Shown: positions 20,824 through 30,046, counted from the stretch's first letter. The stretch is DNA of 64,000 bases from Bacteroidaceae bacterium (GCA_017503235.1 JAFVTL010000045.1:32273-96272); one strand, 5' to 3'. Notes: generated by a model not told the origin, from the letters alone. Program-made: numbers and translations.

Positions 20824-20862
20824 AAGCACTGGATACTCCTATTTCCAGACTATCCAGTGCTT
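20824..20862 (-). terminator. Terminator after LruC lipoprotein A
   Basis: 12-base perfect arms AAGCACTGGATA and TATCCAGTGCTT, followed on the minus strand by CTTTTTCC, 11 bp past the stop codon at 20874. Confidence 0.8.
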
Positions 20863-20873
20863 GAAAAGCGTGT

Positions 20874-23006
20874 TTATAAAGCAATTTTTCCTCTTTCCGG
20901 AGTCTGATGCCATTTCTGGTTCGAGTTCTGGTCCTGTGTCCAACCTCCGAATTGTTTGTATGCTTGTTCGATGTGTATTCCCTCTTTCGCCCAGAACCAA
21001 GGTGCCGGTATACAGATAGCTTGCGGAGCTCTGCCTGTTTCCTTGTTCGGTTCCAGTACGATGGTGCTGCTCTTATTACCCACCACGATTTTCAGGTCCT
21101 GCCATTTTTCGCTGATGGAGAAACCATTGCCCACCGATTTGATGATTTTCTGTCCCTTGTTTCCCCTTTCGTCCACGTTGATAGGTACATTGGTCGGGGC
21201 TCCTTTTCTCAGTAAGTCATGTATTTCACCCAGTTTTTCATTGCCGAAGTACAGTTCCGCTTTCATGGTACCTCCGGCAGCCAGCGGAGTAATTTCCACT
21301 TGGTTGGTTTCGGCGTTGTGTGTGATACCCACTACCGCATCGTTGAAGTCATAGTCGCCTGTCGAGCCCAAGTCTTCAAACGCTACTACCCATTCAATGC
21401 TGGTATCCACGATGTTCTCAAAATCCTGTGGGATGTTACCATGCCCTACACAGTCCGCTTTGCTGATGTCGTTCGCATCAAATCCGTCGGGGATGATCAG
21501 GAAAGGCGCACTTCCTACCACACCGCAACCCAATCCATTGCTTGCAGCAATTTCTATGGCTGTTTTATATGTCTCATTGGCAAAGGTATTCGATTCGTAA
21601 TAGATAGGACCGTCTATATGGATGCCTCCACTATGCAGATAGCTGGTATGCTTGGTAGATATCAGTGCTCTTCCTGTTTCTTTGTCACCCACAAATTTCC
21701 AGGATGCATTTTGTGCGCTGAACTCGTCGCTTCTCAAGATACAGCTAGGTCTTAGAATCATGTTATTGACGATGATGTATTTTGACTCAATGGATGAGTT
21801 TGCCGCCAGATTCAGATTGAAGATGTTGAATTCCATATCTACATTGATGAAACAAGCATTGTTGATGGTACCATGTTGTCCCGATTGTACCGCTCCGATG
21901 TTTTCTGTTCTACCATTCCCATAAATAGACTCAACGTGTACTTTCCCATAATTGGTTAATGTTCCAGTATTATCTTGTAGGAACTGTATTATATTACTTT
22001 CGATGATGCCTGTTGATGTATTATATAGATGGCCGGAGTTCATGGATATATAATTTGTTTGGATAGTACCGGCATTATATACTAAAGGAGTATCATCCCA
22101 TTGCATTTTTATAGATGCACTATTGTTGTCGGTTCCATTTCCTCCAAATGCTACAAATTTAGCACCTTCCATGACAATCAATCTTGTATAGCATTGTACA
22201 TCTAATATACTTCCTGTAATAGTCAGGGTATGTCCTGGAGTGATTATGACATCTACACCATATATTTGATTCTTTTCGGTTGTATTCCATGTACAGTTGG
22301 CATCGATGATAAGTTTGTAATTGCCATATGCATTACTTTGTGTATTGAAGTTAATGCCTGAAATAGTGAATTTATCTGTAGTAACTTTAACAGTTCGATT
22401 GCTTGATTGATTGAAATCTATTGTAGAGTTGTTGTTGTTATTTTTCAATCCATCTTCTAAATTTGCTGCTTCTTCTTTAATACTATTTAGATTGGCTATA
22501 TAATCAGGCAAATTGAATACCGGAAAGTCGTATCCCTCATCGGCTCTGCTTCCATCTTGGAAGATTCCGAACTCCACCTTCATGGTCTTGTTTTCGATGT
22601 TGCTCACTTTCAGCAATCTTCTTCCGTGGCTGTCTGTTCGTGTGATGTATACCTTTTCCAGTCCTGCCGGAGCGTCAAACTTCATATGTGTTTGTGCATA
22701 CCCTTCTCCGTCCGTTTTCACGACAGCTTTCGCCAACAGTTTGGCATCCGTCCCCCAGATGGGGTCGTTGTCGTATATCTTGAACGTGTATTCAGTGAGT
22801 GCATCCTCTTTGATGCTGAGATTTGCCTCAGTAGGAGTGGCGATGTTCCAAGTGTGGTTTGGGTCTACTTTTCCGAACTTCTTTATCCAGTTCGCTTCGT
22901 AGTTTTCCTTTTTCATTTCTTCCAATGAGTCTGCACATCCTGTCAGACATAAACAGCCTATCAATGCCAAACATGCTGTTATGGCATAATTTTCAATCCT
23001 CTTCAT
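20874..23006 (-). CDS. LruC/DUF4842-type surface lipoprotein A
   Basis: 710 aa. Lipoprotein signal with lipobox CLTGC (about 20-24), then an N-terminal block shared with its neighbour, NYEANWIKKFGKVDPNHTWN. The middle (about 230-480) is rich in short N/G/S-containing strands such as GTINNACFINVDMEFNIFNL, which suggests a parallel beta-helix. The C-terminal LruC-like domain has FEDLGSTGDYDFNDAVVGIT near residue 553, whose DxDxND core looks like a calcium-binding loop, and ends with APWFWAKEGIHIEQAYKQFG. Function unknown. Its closest relative is the next gene (23249), a tandem duplicate. It has its own promoter and terminator. Confidence 0.8.
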   Translation of the reverse strand: MKRIENYAITACLALIGCLCLTGCADSLEEMKKENYEANWIKKFGKVDPNHTWNIATPTEANLSIKEDALTEYTFKIYDNDPIWGTDAKLLAKAVVKTDGEGYAQTHMKFDAPAGLEKVYITRTDSHGRRLLKVSNIENKTMKVEFGIFQDGSRADEGYDFPVFNLPDYIANLNSIKEEAANLEDGLKNNNNNSTIDFNQSSNRTVKVTTDKFTISGINFNTQSNAYGNYKLIIDANCTWNTTEKNQIYGVDVIITPGHTLTITGSILDVQCYTRLIVMEGAKFVAFGGNGTDNNSASIKMQWDDTPLVYNAGTIQTNYISMNSGHLYNTSTGIIESNIIQFLQDNTGTLTNYGKVHVESIYGNGRTENIGAVQSGQHGTINNACFINVDMEFNIFNLNLAANSSIESKYIIVNNMILRPSCILRSDEFSAQNASWKFVGDKETGRALISTKHTSYLHSGGIHIDGPIYYESNTFANETYKTAIEIAASNGLGCGVVGSAPFLIIPDGFDANDISKADCVGHGNIPQDFENIVDTSIEWVVAFEDLGSTGDYDFNDAVVGITHNAETNQVEITPLAAGGTMKAELYFGNEKLGEIHDLLRKGAPTNVPINVDERGNKGQKIIKSVGNGFSISEKWQDLKIVVGNKSSTIVLEPNKETGRAPQAICIPAPWFWAKEGIHIEQAYKQFGGWTQDQNSNQKWHQTPERGKIAL

Positions 23007-23040
23007 AGTATAACTTTAGTTACAAGTACTTAATTTTTTG

Positions 23041-23048
23041 CAAATATA
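23041..23048 (-). promoter_or_regulatory. Promoter -7 box of LruC lipoprotein A
   Basis: Minus strand TATATTTG, a perfect match, 35 bp before the ATG at 23006. Confidence 0.65.
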
Positions 23049-23107
23049 GCGAATAGTTTCTAACTACCAACTTCATACTCAGTTTTTTATAATTTTCTTA
23101 AAAAAAC

Positions 23108-23150
23108 ATTCGGGCCGGTCACTCTTTGGAGGAGTGCGACCGGCCCGAAT
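23108..23150 (-). terminator. Terminator after LruC lipoprotein B
   Basis: 13-base arms ATTCGGGCCGGTC and GACCGGCCCGAAT with an inner CACTC/GAGTG extension, followed on the minus strand by GTTTTTTT. It is about 100 bp past the stop codon at 23249. Confidence 0.85.
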
Positions 23151-23248
23151 ATAATTTGTTCTATTGCTGTTTATTCCACGACGGGGGATAAGCATAGCTG
23201 GGGGTACCCATGTGGCAATTCTTAACCCGCTTTATGCATGAATTTAAA

Positions 23249-25450
23249 CTATTGCAAAGCAACTTTTTCTCTCGTCGGGTTTTGGTGCCATTTCAAGTTG
23301 CTGCCACTGTCTTGCGACCATCCTTCAAACTGGATGTATGCATCCTTGATGTCGATACCTTCCTTTGCCCAGAACCAAGGTGCCGGCATACAGATTGCTT
23401 GAGGTACGGCTCCTTTTTCTCTGCTGGGTTGTAAGATAAATTCACTGGCTTGGTCTTTTACCTTAATTTTCAGCTTGTTCCAGTTTTCTGTTATGGAGAA
23501 ATTAGCATCTACGCTGATTTCTTTTTCTGTACCTTTATTTCCTCTGTGGTCCACATTGATAGGAGTGTTGGTATTGCTACCACCCAATAGATTGTGTATT
23601 TCGCCTAATTCGGTATTGTCATAGTATAAAGTGGCAGGCAATGTACCACCGGCAGCCAATGGAGTGATGATTAGTTTGTTTTCCGATTTTCGATGTACCA
23701 GCCCAACGACGGCATCGTTAAAGTCATAGTCACCGGTCGATCCTAAGTCCTCAAATGCCACTACCCATTGAATATCTCTATCCACAATATCGGCAAATTC
23801 AGCTGGGATGTTACCATGCCCTACACAGTCCGCTTTTGAAATATCCGTGTCATCGTAGAATCCATCCGGGATAATTAAGAACGGCGCACTGCCTATTTTA
23901 CCCCATCCAGGAGTAATTCCACTGTCTTTTACAGTTTGATTAATAATCGTCTCTCTATCAGCTAATTTACTGCTAAGAGAGTCTGCTTCCACATATATAG
24001 GGCCAGTAATAGTTGTACCACCATTATGAAGATATTCAATAATATTTGCTGAAATTAAAGCTCTGTCTTCATTTGCATTTCCTACAAATTTCCATGTTGC
24101 ATTTTGTGCGGCAAAGTGCTCTGTGCGAAGGATAGAACTGGCTCTTAAAGAAAGGTCATTGATTATAACTGTATCACTTTCTACAGCAGAGTTTGCGCCA
24201 ATGTTCAAATATTTGATGTTTACTTTGTCTGTTACATCAAGGAAACATGCATTGTTTATAGTACCATGTTGTCCGGCAAGTTCGAATCTGTTATTTTGAT
24301 TATTTGATTGTCCGTTACCTTCAATTGTTTTTGCTTTTATTCTACCATAATTAGTTAATGTACCGCCAATTTCTGAAACAAAATCCATTGTGTTGGTAAT
24401 TTCTATAATACCTGATTCCATATTATATATGTCACCTACATTTAATGCAATATAATTTGCATTGATTCTACCTTCATTATAAATGACGGTTTGGCTTAGT
24501 GAACCTGCTTGTTGATTTTGGTTATCATTCAAATAAATAGCAGCTTTCTCTCTAAGTCCTTGTCCTTGCAAAGCTGTTAATGTAGCATTTTGCATAACAT
24601 AGATTTTAGAATTATTCTGCATTTCTATTCCTTTGTCGTTTTCACAATTTATGGTGAGGCTACTTCCCGGTGTAATGATGAATTCAAAATCTTTCAGCTG
24701 ATATTCGTTTGTTGTAACATTTAAAATAAAATTCCCATCGAATATTATTTTGTAGATGTCATTGTTATCCCATTTTGCGAATAAAACATTAGTGATAGTA
24801 ATAGTTTCATTACTTTGAAAGATAGCTGTCTTGCTATCATTAGTAATGTCATTCTTTATTTCATATCGATTTTGGTTATTCTTTACCTTATCTGTAAGGT
24901 TAATAGCGTTATTTTTCAATTCATCGATATTATATGGAAAAGAATATGTTGGGAACTCCAATGTTTCGACAATAAGTCTACTACCACTATCCTCATTGCT
25001 TGGGTGATAGATTCCGAATTCCACATTGATTTTCTGGTTTTCGATGTCGCTAACCTTCAGCAGTCTTCTCCCGTGGCTGTCTGTGCGGGTGATGTAGTAT
25101 TGTTCTAGGCTTGCTGGAGCATCAAACTTCAGTTGGGTGCAAGCAAAGCCATTGGCATCCGTCTTTACGGTAGCCTTGGCCAGCAGTTGCGCTTCCGTTC
25201 CCCAGATGGGGTCGTTGTCGTATATTTTGAATGTATATTCAGTCAGCGCATCCTCTTTGATGGCCAGTTTCGCTTCCGCTTGAATGGCGATGTTCCAAGT
25301 GTGGTTTGGGTCCACTTTTCCGAAGGTCTTTATCCAGTTTGCTTCGTAGTTCTCCTTCTTCATATCTTCCAGCGAGTCTGCACATCCTGTCCATCCCGCT
25401 CCGCATGCCAGTGTCAGACATGCCATCCATACCTTGTATATCCTTTTCAT
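23249..25450 (-). CDS. LruC/DUF4842-type surface lipoprotein B
   Basis: 733 aa, paralogue of 20874-23006. Lipobox AGWTGC, then NYEANWIKTFGKVDPNHTWN as in A. The first 150 and last 230 residues are closely similar to A; the middle (about 170-500) differs but has the same beta-helix-like character (GTINNACFLDVTDKVNIKYL). LruC core FEDLGSTGDYDFNDAVVGLV near residue 576 and the ending PAPWFWAKEGIDIKDAY are kept. The diverged middle suggests it is the part that meets a ligand or partner. Function unknown; surface role inferred from the lipoprotein signal. Confidence 0.8.
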   Translation of the reverse strand: MKRIYKVWMACLTLACGAGWTGCADSLEDMKKENYEANWIKTFGKVDPNHTWNIAIQAEAKLAIKEDALTEYTFKIYDNDPIWGTEAQLLAKATVKTDANGFACTQLKFDAPASLEQYYITRTDSHGRRLLKVSDIENQKINVEFGIYHPSNEDSGSRLIVETLEFPTYSFPYNIDELKNNAINLTDKVKNNQNRYEIKNDITNDSKTAIFQSNETITITNVLFAKWDNNDIYKIIFDGNFILNVTTNEYQLKDFEFIITPGSSLTINCENDKGIEMQNNSKIYVMQNATLTALQGQGLREKAAIYLNDNQNQQAGSLSQTVIYNEGRINANYIALNVGDIYNMESGIIEITNTMDFVSEIGGTLTNYGRIKAKTIEGNGQSNNQNNRFELAGQHGTINNACFLDVTDKVNIKYLNIGANSAVESDTVIINDLSLRASSILRTEHFAAQNATWKFVGNANEDRALISANIIEYLHNGGTTITGPIYVEADSLSSKLADRETIINQTVKDSGITPGWGKIGSAPFLIIPDGFYDDTDISKADCVGHGNIPAEFADIVDRDIQWVVAFEDLGSTGDYDFNDAVVGLVHRKSENKLIITPLAAGGTLPATLYYDNTELGEIHNLLGGSNTNTPINVDHRGNKGTEKEISVDANFSITENWNKLKIKVKDQASEFILQPSREKGAVPQAICMPAPWFWAKEGIDIKDAYIQFEGWSQDSGSNLKWHQNPTREKVALQ

Positions 25451-25470
25451 ACCTATTTTATATATATCCG

Positions 25471-25478
25471 CAAAAGTA
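25471..25478 (-). promoter_or_regulatory. Promoter -7 box of LruC lipoprotein B
   Basis: Minus strand TACTTTTG, a perfect TAnnTTTG match, 21 bp before the ATG at 25450. Confidence 0.6.
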
Positions 25479-25547
25479 GCAAAATAATTTCAATTTATTC
25501 CAATTATTTGATAAATTTCTTGTGTTATGCTTACAAATCGTTTCATT

Positions 25548-26024
25548 TTAGCAGTTGTTACCACACCATTCCCTTAATTTACTCTCTATCAGTCCCTTTG
25601 CACATCCTTTCTGCAAAGGTTGAAACACATGCCTTTGCGCCAAGCGTATTTTCTCCGCCAGTAGCTTCTCATCAAATACCCCCACCACACATCCCATGCT
25701 ATCCAGTTTCTTTACCAGTTGGAATTGGTCATGAATATGTTCCGTATGGTTATGTCGAGGCATCACCACGATTCTTTTCCCCATCTCCATTGCCTCGTTG
25801 ATGGTTCCCCATCCCCCTTGCAGAATCACCATGCTGGCCTCCTCCATATACCTTTTCATCTCCTCCTTCGTACAGAATCCGAAAGCCTTGGCATGACGAT
25901 AAGGGTAGGAGGTATGCCCTGTTTGCACAATCACCTCCTCTTCACATTTCCCTGCCCATTCGTCTATAGCCTTTGCCATCCGTTCGAACGGCATATCCAT
26001 CGTACCTAAACTTGCAAAAATCAT
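25548..26024 (-). CDS. pssE: PssE/Alg13-like glycosyltransferase subunit
   Basis: Catalytic half of a two-part GT28-type transferase; with PssD it adds a sugar to a lipid-linked intermediate at the inner membrane. MIFASLGTMDMPFERM opens the domain and ILQGGWGTINEAMEMGKRIV is the donor-binding block. I choose the ATG at 26022-26024, which overlaps the pssD stop codon as ATGA (26024-26021) and matches the family start; this gives 158 aa. Last gene of the glycan operon, which would end in the 97 bp before LruC B; no clear terminator hairpin was seen there. Confidence 0.87.
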   Translation of the reverse strand: MIFASLGTMDMPFERMAKAIDEWAGKCEEEVIVQTGHTSYPYRHAKAFGFCTKEEMKRYMEEASMVILQGGWGTINEAMEMGKRIVVMPRHNHTEHIHDQFQLVKKLDSMGCVVGVFDEKLLAEKIRLAQRHVFQPLQKGCAKGLIESKLREWCGNNC

Positions 26025-26485
26025 AATACCCCTACATAAGTTGCGTTCGGAAATACCTGCTTCAGCTCCTCCCATTGTATCAGGAACAAGTCCGCATACT
26101 TCTCTATCCATCGGGGCGTGCGCGATGGTTCCGTCACGTCAGCTGCCGAGTTGATGAAAATAATCTTTGTTCCTAACAGTTTCTTGGCGAAGAACACTGT
26201 TGGTACCGTCACTCCGGCCCCTGTGGTGATGATTACCTTCGGCCGTTTCACCCATACCCAGAACAACGCCTGTATGCTGTTGATGAGAAGAGTCATTTTC
26301 CGATGCGGCTGGAAGTTCGTCAGAAACACATGCTCCTTGTCTTTCAAGAACTCCTGAGTAGCGGTTGTTTTCAACGTCAGCCAGTAACAGTCCCACCGTT
26401 CGGGAATAGTCCCTATGGCCAGTTGCAGCTCCCTCAGGTGCCCCCCTGCCGAGCATGCCAGACAGATTTTAGGACGCTTTCTCAT
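26021..26485 (-). CDS. pssD: PssD/Alg14-like glycosyltransferase subunit
   Basis: Membrane-anchoring partner of PssE. Starts MRKRPKICLACSAGGHLREL, with the SAGGH motif typical of Alg14/PssD, and carries PKVIITTGAGVTVPTVFFAK and FINSAADVTEPSRT. The ATG at 26483-26485 forms ATGA with the stop codon of the upstream hepT toxin gene; an open frame continues upstream inside hepT but does not match the family. 154 aa. Translation is therefore probably coupled both to hepT before it and pssE after it. Confidence 0.87.
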   Translation of the reverse strand: MRKRPKICLACSAGGHLRELQLAIGTIPERWDCYWLTLKTTATQEFLKDKEHVFLTNFQPHRKMTLLINSIQALFWVWVKRPKVIITTGAGVTVPTVFFAKKLLGTKIIFINSAADVTEPSRTPRWIEKYADLFLIQWEELKQVFPNATYVGVL

Positions 26486-26823
26486 CCTTTGTTTAAAAGA
26501 ATGGTGACTTCCTTTTTCAAAAGAGGTAGATGATTGACAACCATACTCCATAGAATATCCGGTGAAAGGCTGTCATATCCATGTATGATGTAATTTCTGG
26601 CATCTACAATTCTTCTGGCATTGGTTATTGCTATTTTATTATCAATCTTTAGGATTCTGTTCATAGCTTCGCCAATGATTTCTATATTCCTTTCTATAGC
26701 TCTTCTTAATTTAAGGTCGTTGAAAAACTCATCATATATTTTAGGCGAATCCCCAAAATAGCAATCAATTTCTTCTATGGAAAACAATATGTCTTGTAGA
26801 TGCTTTTTTATGAAATTATCCAT
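26482..26823 (-). CDS. hepT: HepT-like HEPN RNase toxin
   Basis: 113 aa HEPN (DUF86) protein, a predicted RNase. The C-terminal catalytic motif RNYIIHGYD fits RX4HXY; in characterised HepT proteins the tyrosine is AMPylated by the partner MntA to neutralise the toxin. An upstream helix pair with ERNIEIIGEAMNRI is the usual HEPN helix. The start overlaps the mntA stop by 8 bp and its stop overlaps the pssD start. AT-rich compared with pssD. The family and motif are clear; activity is inferred. Confidence 0.85.
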   Translation of the reverse strand: MDNFIKKHLQDILFSIEEIDCYFGDSPKIYDEFFNDLKLRRAIERNIEIIGEAMNRILKIDNKIAITNARRIVDARNYIIHGYDSLSPDILWSMVVNHLPLLKKEVTILLNKG

Positions 26824-27115
26824 ATATCAGTAGTTTTGACAAGTCAATATTTTCTTTCAAATAAGGATTCTTTATGTTTTGCTCTTCCAATAAGTCAACG
26901 TCTCTTTTAAATAAATCCTGTAGTGAATCCTTGAAGTCAAAGAAGTTGCAGAAATAGTCGTTAACTTCATCTTTCTTGAAGTCCACCATAAAATCCACAT
27001 CGCTTCCTTCATTGAATCGGTTGGTCAGTATAGAACCGAAAACATACAATTTGTTGACCTTATGTATTTTGCATAGTTCAACGATTCTCTGCATATTGTT
27101 CCCTAATAGTTCCAT
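26816..27115 (-). CDS. mntA: MntA-like nucleotidyltransferase antitoxin
   Basis: 99 aa minimal nucleotidyltransferase. Motif YVFGSILTNRFNEGSDVDFM fits GSX10DXD exactly, and a third acidic residue lies in KRDVDLLEE. Members modify the HEPN partner with AMP. It is the first gene of the pair, as usual for MntA-HepT, and has its own promoter at 27140-27147. AT-rich. Confidence 0.87.
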   Translation of the reverse strand: MELLGNNMQRIVELCKIHKVNKLYVFGSILTNRFNEGSDVDFMVDFKKDEVNDYFCNFFDFKDSLQDLFKRDVDLLEEQNIKNPYLKENIDLSKLLIYG

Positions 27116-27133
27116 TTTATTTTTCTTTTGATA

Positions 27134-27151
27134 ACGTTACAAATATAACGT
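27134..27151 (-). promoter_or_regulatory. mntA-hepT promoter with overlapping palindrome
   Basis: Minus strand TATATTTG (27147 to 27140) is a perfect -7 box, 25 bp before mntA. It is framed by ACGTTA (27134-27139) and TAACGT (27146-27151), perfect arms spaced by 6 bp, suiting an autoregulatory operator. Confidence 0.6.
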
Positions 27152-27196
27152 ATGTTTTTCTTTTATTTTTCTTTTGTCCTTAAAAATCTATCTTTC

Positions 27197-27754
27197 TTAC
27201 GCTTTCAAATCCCGTTTCTTGATAAACTTGGCCGGATTACCACCCACTACTGTCCATGGCTCCACATCCTTGAACACTGCTGCCCGTGCACCCACTACGG
27301 CACCTTGTTTCACCGTCACCCCTGGCCCGATAAACGCCTCACTGGCTATCCATGCCTGATCTTCTATCACAATCGGTTTGCTGTACAGGTGGTGTAATGG
27401 GTCGCTTATATCATGCGTAGCCGTACACAGATAAGCCCCTTGCGACACGGTAGTATGCGCACCTACTTTCACCAAGGCTGCATTGTAGCAGTTCACTTCC
27501 GGCCCCAAACATGCATATTCCTCCATCACTAAATTAGCCGGATAGAACACCTTGGCCGATGAATAGACACTGGCCGTTCGATGAATCCTTGCTCCGAACA
27601 TCCGTAGCAACAACCGTTTCCATCCGCTACCTATATTTCGTGGCAACGGACGGGCAAACAAAGTCCATACCACCGCCCACAAAGCCCTTGTCAGTTGATG
27701 TTTCCGACTATAGTTGTTCCGATATTTCGACAGGTCAATTCTCTTTTCTTCCAT
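27197..27754 (-). CDS. Left-handed beta-helix acetyltransferase (WcaF-like)
   Basis: 185 aa O-acetyltransferase of the hexapeptide-repeat type. The hexapeptide turns are visible from about residue 60 (VYSSAKVFYPANLVMEE, VGAHTTVSQGAYLCTA) to GPGVTVKQGAVVGARAAVFK; THDISDP carries the catalytic histidine region and the end PWTVVGGNPAKFIKKR is typical. It resembles colanic-acid acetyltransferases and would acetylate an EPS sugar using acetyl-CoA. Its start overlaps the stop of the upstream GT4 gene by 20 bp. Confidence 0.88.
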   Translation of the reverse strand: MEEKRIDLSKYRNNYSRKHQLTRALWAVVWTLFARPLPRNIGSGWKRLLLRMFGARIHRTASVYSSAKVFYPANLVMEEYACLGPEVNCYNAALVKVGAHTTVSQGAYLCTATHDISDPLHHLYSKPIVIEDQAWIASEAFIGPGVTVKQGAVVGARAAVFKDVEPWTVVGGNPAKFIKKRDLKA

Positions 27755-28925
27755 GTTGCAGTTTCATAAAAAGTAAGCTCCACAAGTTGATGTTGTCCTC
27801 TATGGTGAACTTCTTCGAGTCCACAATGGCCTGTCTGGCCATTCTCTCCCTCACCTTTGCGTTCCCCATCAGCAGCTTCAGGTACTTCACCGTCTCCTTC
27901 TTCGAGTACGGCTTATGCGTAATGAATCCCGACATACGGTTGTTCACAATGTCGTAGATGGCCGGATAGCTGCCATACACAATCGGCACCACTCCATAGC
28001 TCATTCCCTCCGTCACTACCATGCCAAATCCCTCCATGTCCGAGGTCAGCATCAGTATCGCCGCTTCCTGATAGTATTTCACCGGCTCCTCCTTGGTGAA
28101 AGGGCAGAACCTCACCCGTTCCATTCCCTGCTTCTCCACATACGCCTGCAGGATTGGCTTGTGCGGTCCGTCGCCCACCAGTACCAGTTCCCATTCCGGA
28201 AACTCTCTGTATACCTCCTCCCAGGCCTCCACAATGCGGTTCACCCGTTTGTTCTCCACGTCCATTCTCCCTACGTATAGCACCTGCCTCTTCTTCGTCG
28301 GCACATAGTCCGTTTCATAGTCCGTCTCTATGCAGATGGAGTTCGGAATCGCCATCAGCTTGCTGGTGTCGTGTACACGTGCATATACGCAGAAGATATC
28401 CTTGAACAACTCTGACAGCAACACATACTGGTCACTCTTTCGATACGTATATCGGATGCTCCATTTGATGACCTCGTTCATCGCCTTCAGCTTCATCCGG
28501 TGATACCATCGCCCCCATGCCGTCTGTGCCGCCTTCAGCTCATCCTCCGCTATCAGTACCTTCTTGCTTCGGTTCGGTATCCCGTGCAGCACCGATATCA
28601 ATTTGCAATCCGTTCCTTTCCGTATCTGGTTGCACAGCTTCGTCATGTAGTAGGGCAGACAGTGCTGGTTGATGATGAAGTCTATCTTCCTTTCCCTTAT
28701 CAGTTTCCTCAGCACCGTTATGTTCTTTGCCGACCGTGCCGGTGTGCTCAGCGCATGAAACTCCACCTCCGGGTGCAGTTCATCCAGCAGCTCCGGACAC
28801 AGTTGTTCAAACGAAGCAATGTGTACCTCGCTCTGCGCCTTGGCAAAGGTGTTGGCCAGAAAGGTCGTCACCTTCTCCGCCCCTCCATAGTTGGGATAAG
28901 TGCTGATGATAAATAAGATGTTCAT
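27735..28925 (-). CDS. GT4 glycosyltransferase
   Basis: GT-B fold retaining transferase. MNILFIISTYPNYGGAEKVT opens the acceptor domain; the donor domain has VLYVGRMDVENKRVNRIVEA and the EX7E motif EGFGMVVTEGMSYG (about 310-325). I start at the ATG 28923-28925, which forms ATGA with the upstream gene's stop codon; the frame is open further upstream without family match. 396 aa, peripheral to the inner membrane. Sugar unknown. Confidence 0.9.
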   Translation of the reverse strand: MNILFIISTYPNYGGAEKVTTFLANTFAKAQSEVHIASFEQLCPELLDELHPEVEFHALSTPARSAKNITVLRKLIRERKIDFIINQHCLPYYMTKLCNQIRKGTDCKLISVLHGIPNRSKKVLIAEDELKAAQTAWGRWYHRMKLKAMNEVIKWSIRYTYRKSDQYVLLSELFKDIFCVYARVHDTSKLMAIPNSICIETDYETDYVPTKKRQVLYVGRMDVENKRVNRIVEAWEEVYREFPEWELVLVGDGPHKPILQAYVEKQGMERVRFCPFTKEEPVKYYQEAAILMLTSDMEGFGMVVTEGMSYGVVPIVYGSYPAIYDIVNNRMSGFITHKPYSKKETVKYLKLLMGNAKVRERMARQAIVDSKKFTIEDNINLWSLLFMKLQHGRKEN

Positions 28926-30046
28926 AACACATGGATATATTGCGGCTTGTCTTTGAGGCAGACAATCCATTCATACAATTCTTTCATTTGATGGGCTACC
29001 GCTTCGATGGAATACTTCTCTTCCACTAACTGTCTTCCATTTTTTCCCATCACTTCCAAAGTTGTTTCAGAAGTATTGATAAAGGCTCTCAGTGCTTTTA
29101 CAATTTCATCGACACTCAATTCAATCCACCATCCACAATTTTGTGTTTCCAGTTCCTGCCAGGGAGTTCCTTGGGTGGTCAGTACCGGTGTACCACTGGC
29201 CAATGCTTCCGCTACTACTATCCCGAAGTTCTCAGAGTATGAAGGAAGTACAAACAAATCCGCTTGTTGGAATCGTTTCCACTTCTCCGCTCCATAAACT
29301 CCACCTATCAGTTGAACTTGGTCGGAGATATTCAATGCATGAACATTTAGCTTCAAGGCTTGGATATAGGTTTCATCCCCTTCTCCTGCAATCAATACTC
29401 GATATCCCTTCAATTCTTCCTTCAATTGGGCAACTGCTTCCAGTAACAGTTCAATCCCTTTCTTGACATGAATGCGCGACAAAAAGAGGATTTCCCGATT
29501 TCGCTTCCACGATTCCTTCATGCGAATTTTATTTACCTCTATTCCGTTAGGGATAACTGCGATATGTGGATTATATCCCAATTTCAACAGATTCTCTTTT
29601 TCGCTTTCTGCCGTTGCATGAAGATAGTTTGCCCGTTGTACTGCTTTCTTTTGGTATAACCACAGTGCCGGTAGTTTCTTCCACCAATAGTTTCGTTGGA
29701 TAATCCAAGGCTCCAACATGCCATGAGGAGTCAACACCACTTTATATTCCAGGTCTTGTGCCCATTTCTGGGCATATGCAGATTGCGGCATCCAACAACA
29801 ATTGATATGAACAATGTCAGGTTGTAGGTCGTTCAGAATCTTTCCCCACTCTTTTTTCATTCCCCAAAGGACAGAACGGCCGATATAGTGAACTTGGCTA
29901 TTCATCATTTCTACGGGTGCATCGCTACGATGGGTAACGATATGCAGTTCACATAGCTTTCCCAATTCGGAAGCCAATAATTGCATATAGGTGGTGGTAC
30001 CACCATCCGTTTGGTCAATGCTGGGAATGTAGTGAATGATTTTCAT
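28922..30046 (-). CDS. GT4 glycosyltransferase
   Basis: 374 aa GT-B transferase: MKIIHYIPSIDQTDGGTTTY at the start, VVLTPHGMLEPWIIQ in the acceptor domain, ILFLSRIHVKKGIELLLEAV for the donor domain and EX7E in ENFGIVVAEALASGTPV. Overlaps the upstream GT42-like gene by 32 bp and the downstream GT4 gene by 4 bp (ATGA), so these genes are tightly coupled. Sugar unknown. Confidence 0.9.
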   Translation of the reverse strand: MKIIHYIPSIDQTDGGTTTYMQLLASELGKLCELHIVTHRSDAPVEMMNSQVHYIGRSVLWGMKKEWGKILNDLQPDIVHINCCWMPQSAYAQKWAQDLEYKVVLTPHGMLEPWIIQRNYWWKKLPALWLYQKKAVQRANYLHATAESEKENLLKLGYNPHIAVIPNGIEVNKIRMKESWKRNREILFLSRIHVKKGIELLLEAVAQLKEELKGYRVLIAGEGDETYIQALKLNVHALNISDQVQLIGGVYGAEKWKRFQQADLFVLPSYSENFGIVVAEALASGTPVLTTQGTPWQELETQNCGWWIELSVDEIVKALRAFINTSETTLEVMGKNGRQLVEEKYSIEAVAHQMKELYEWIVCLKDKPQYIHVL

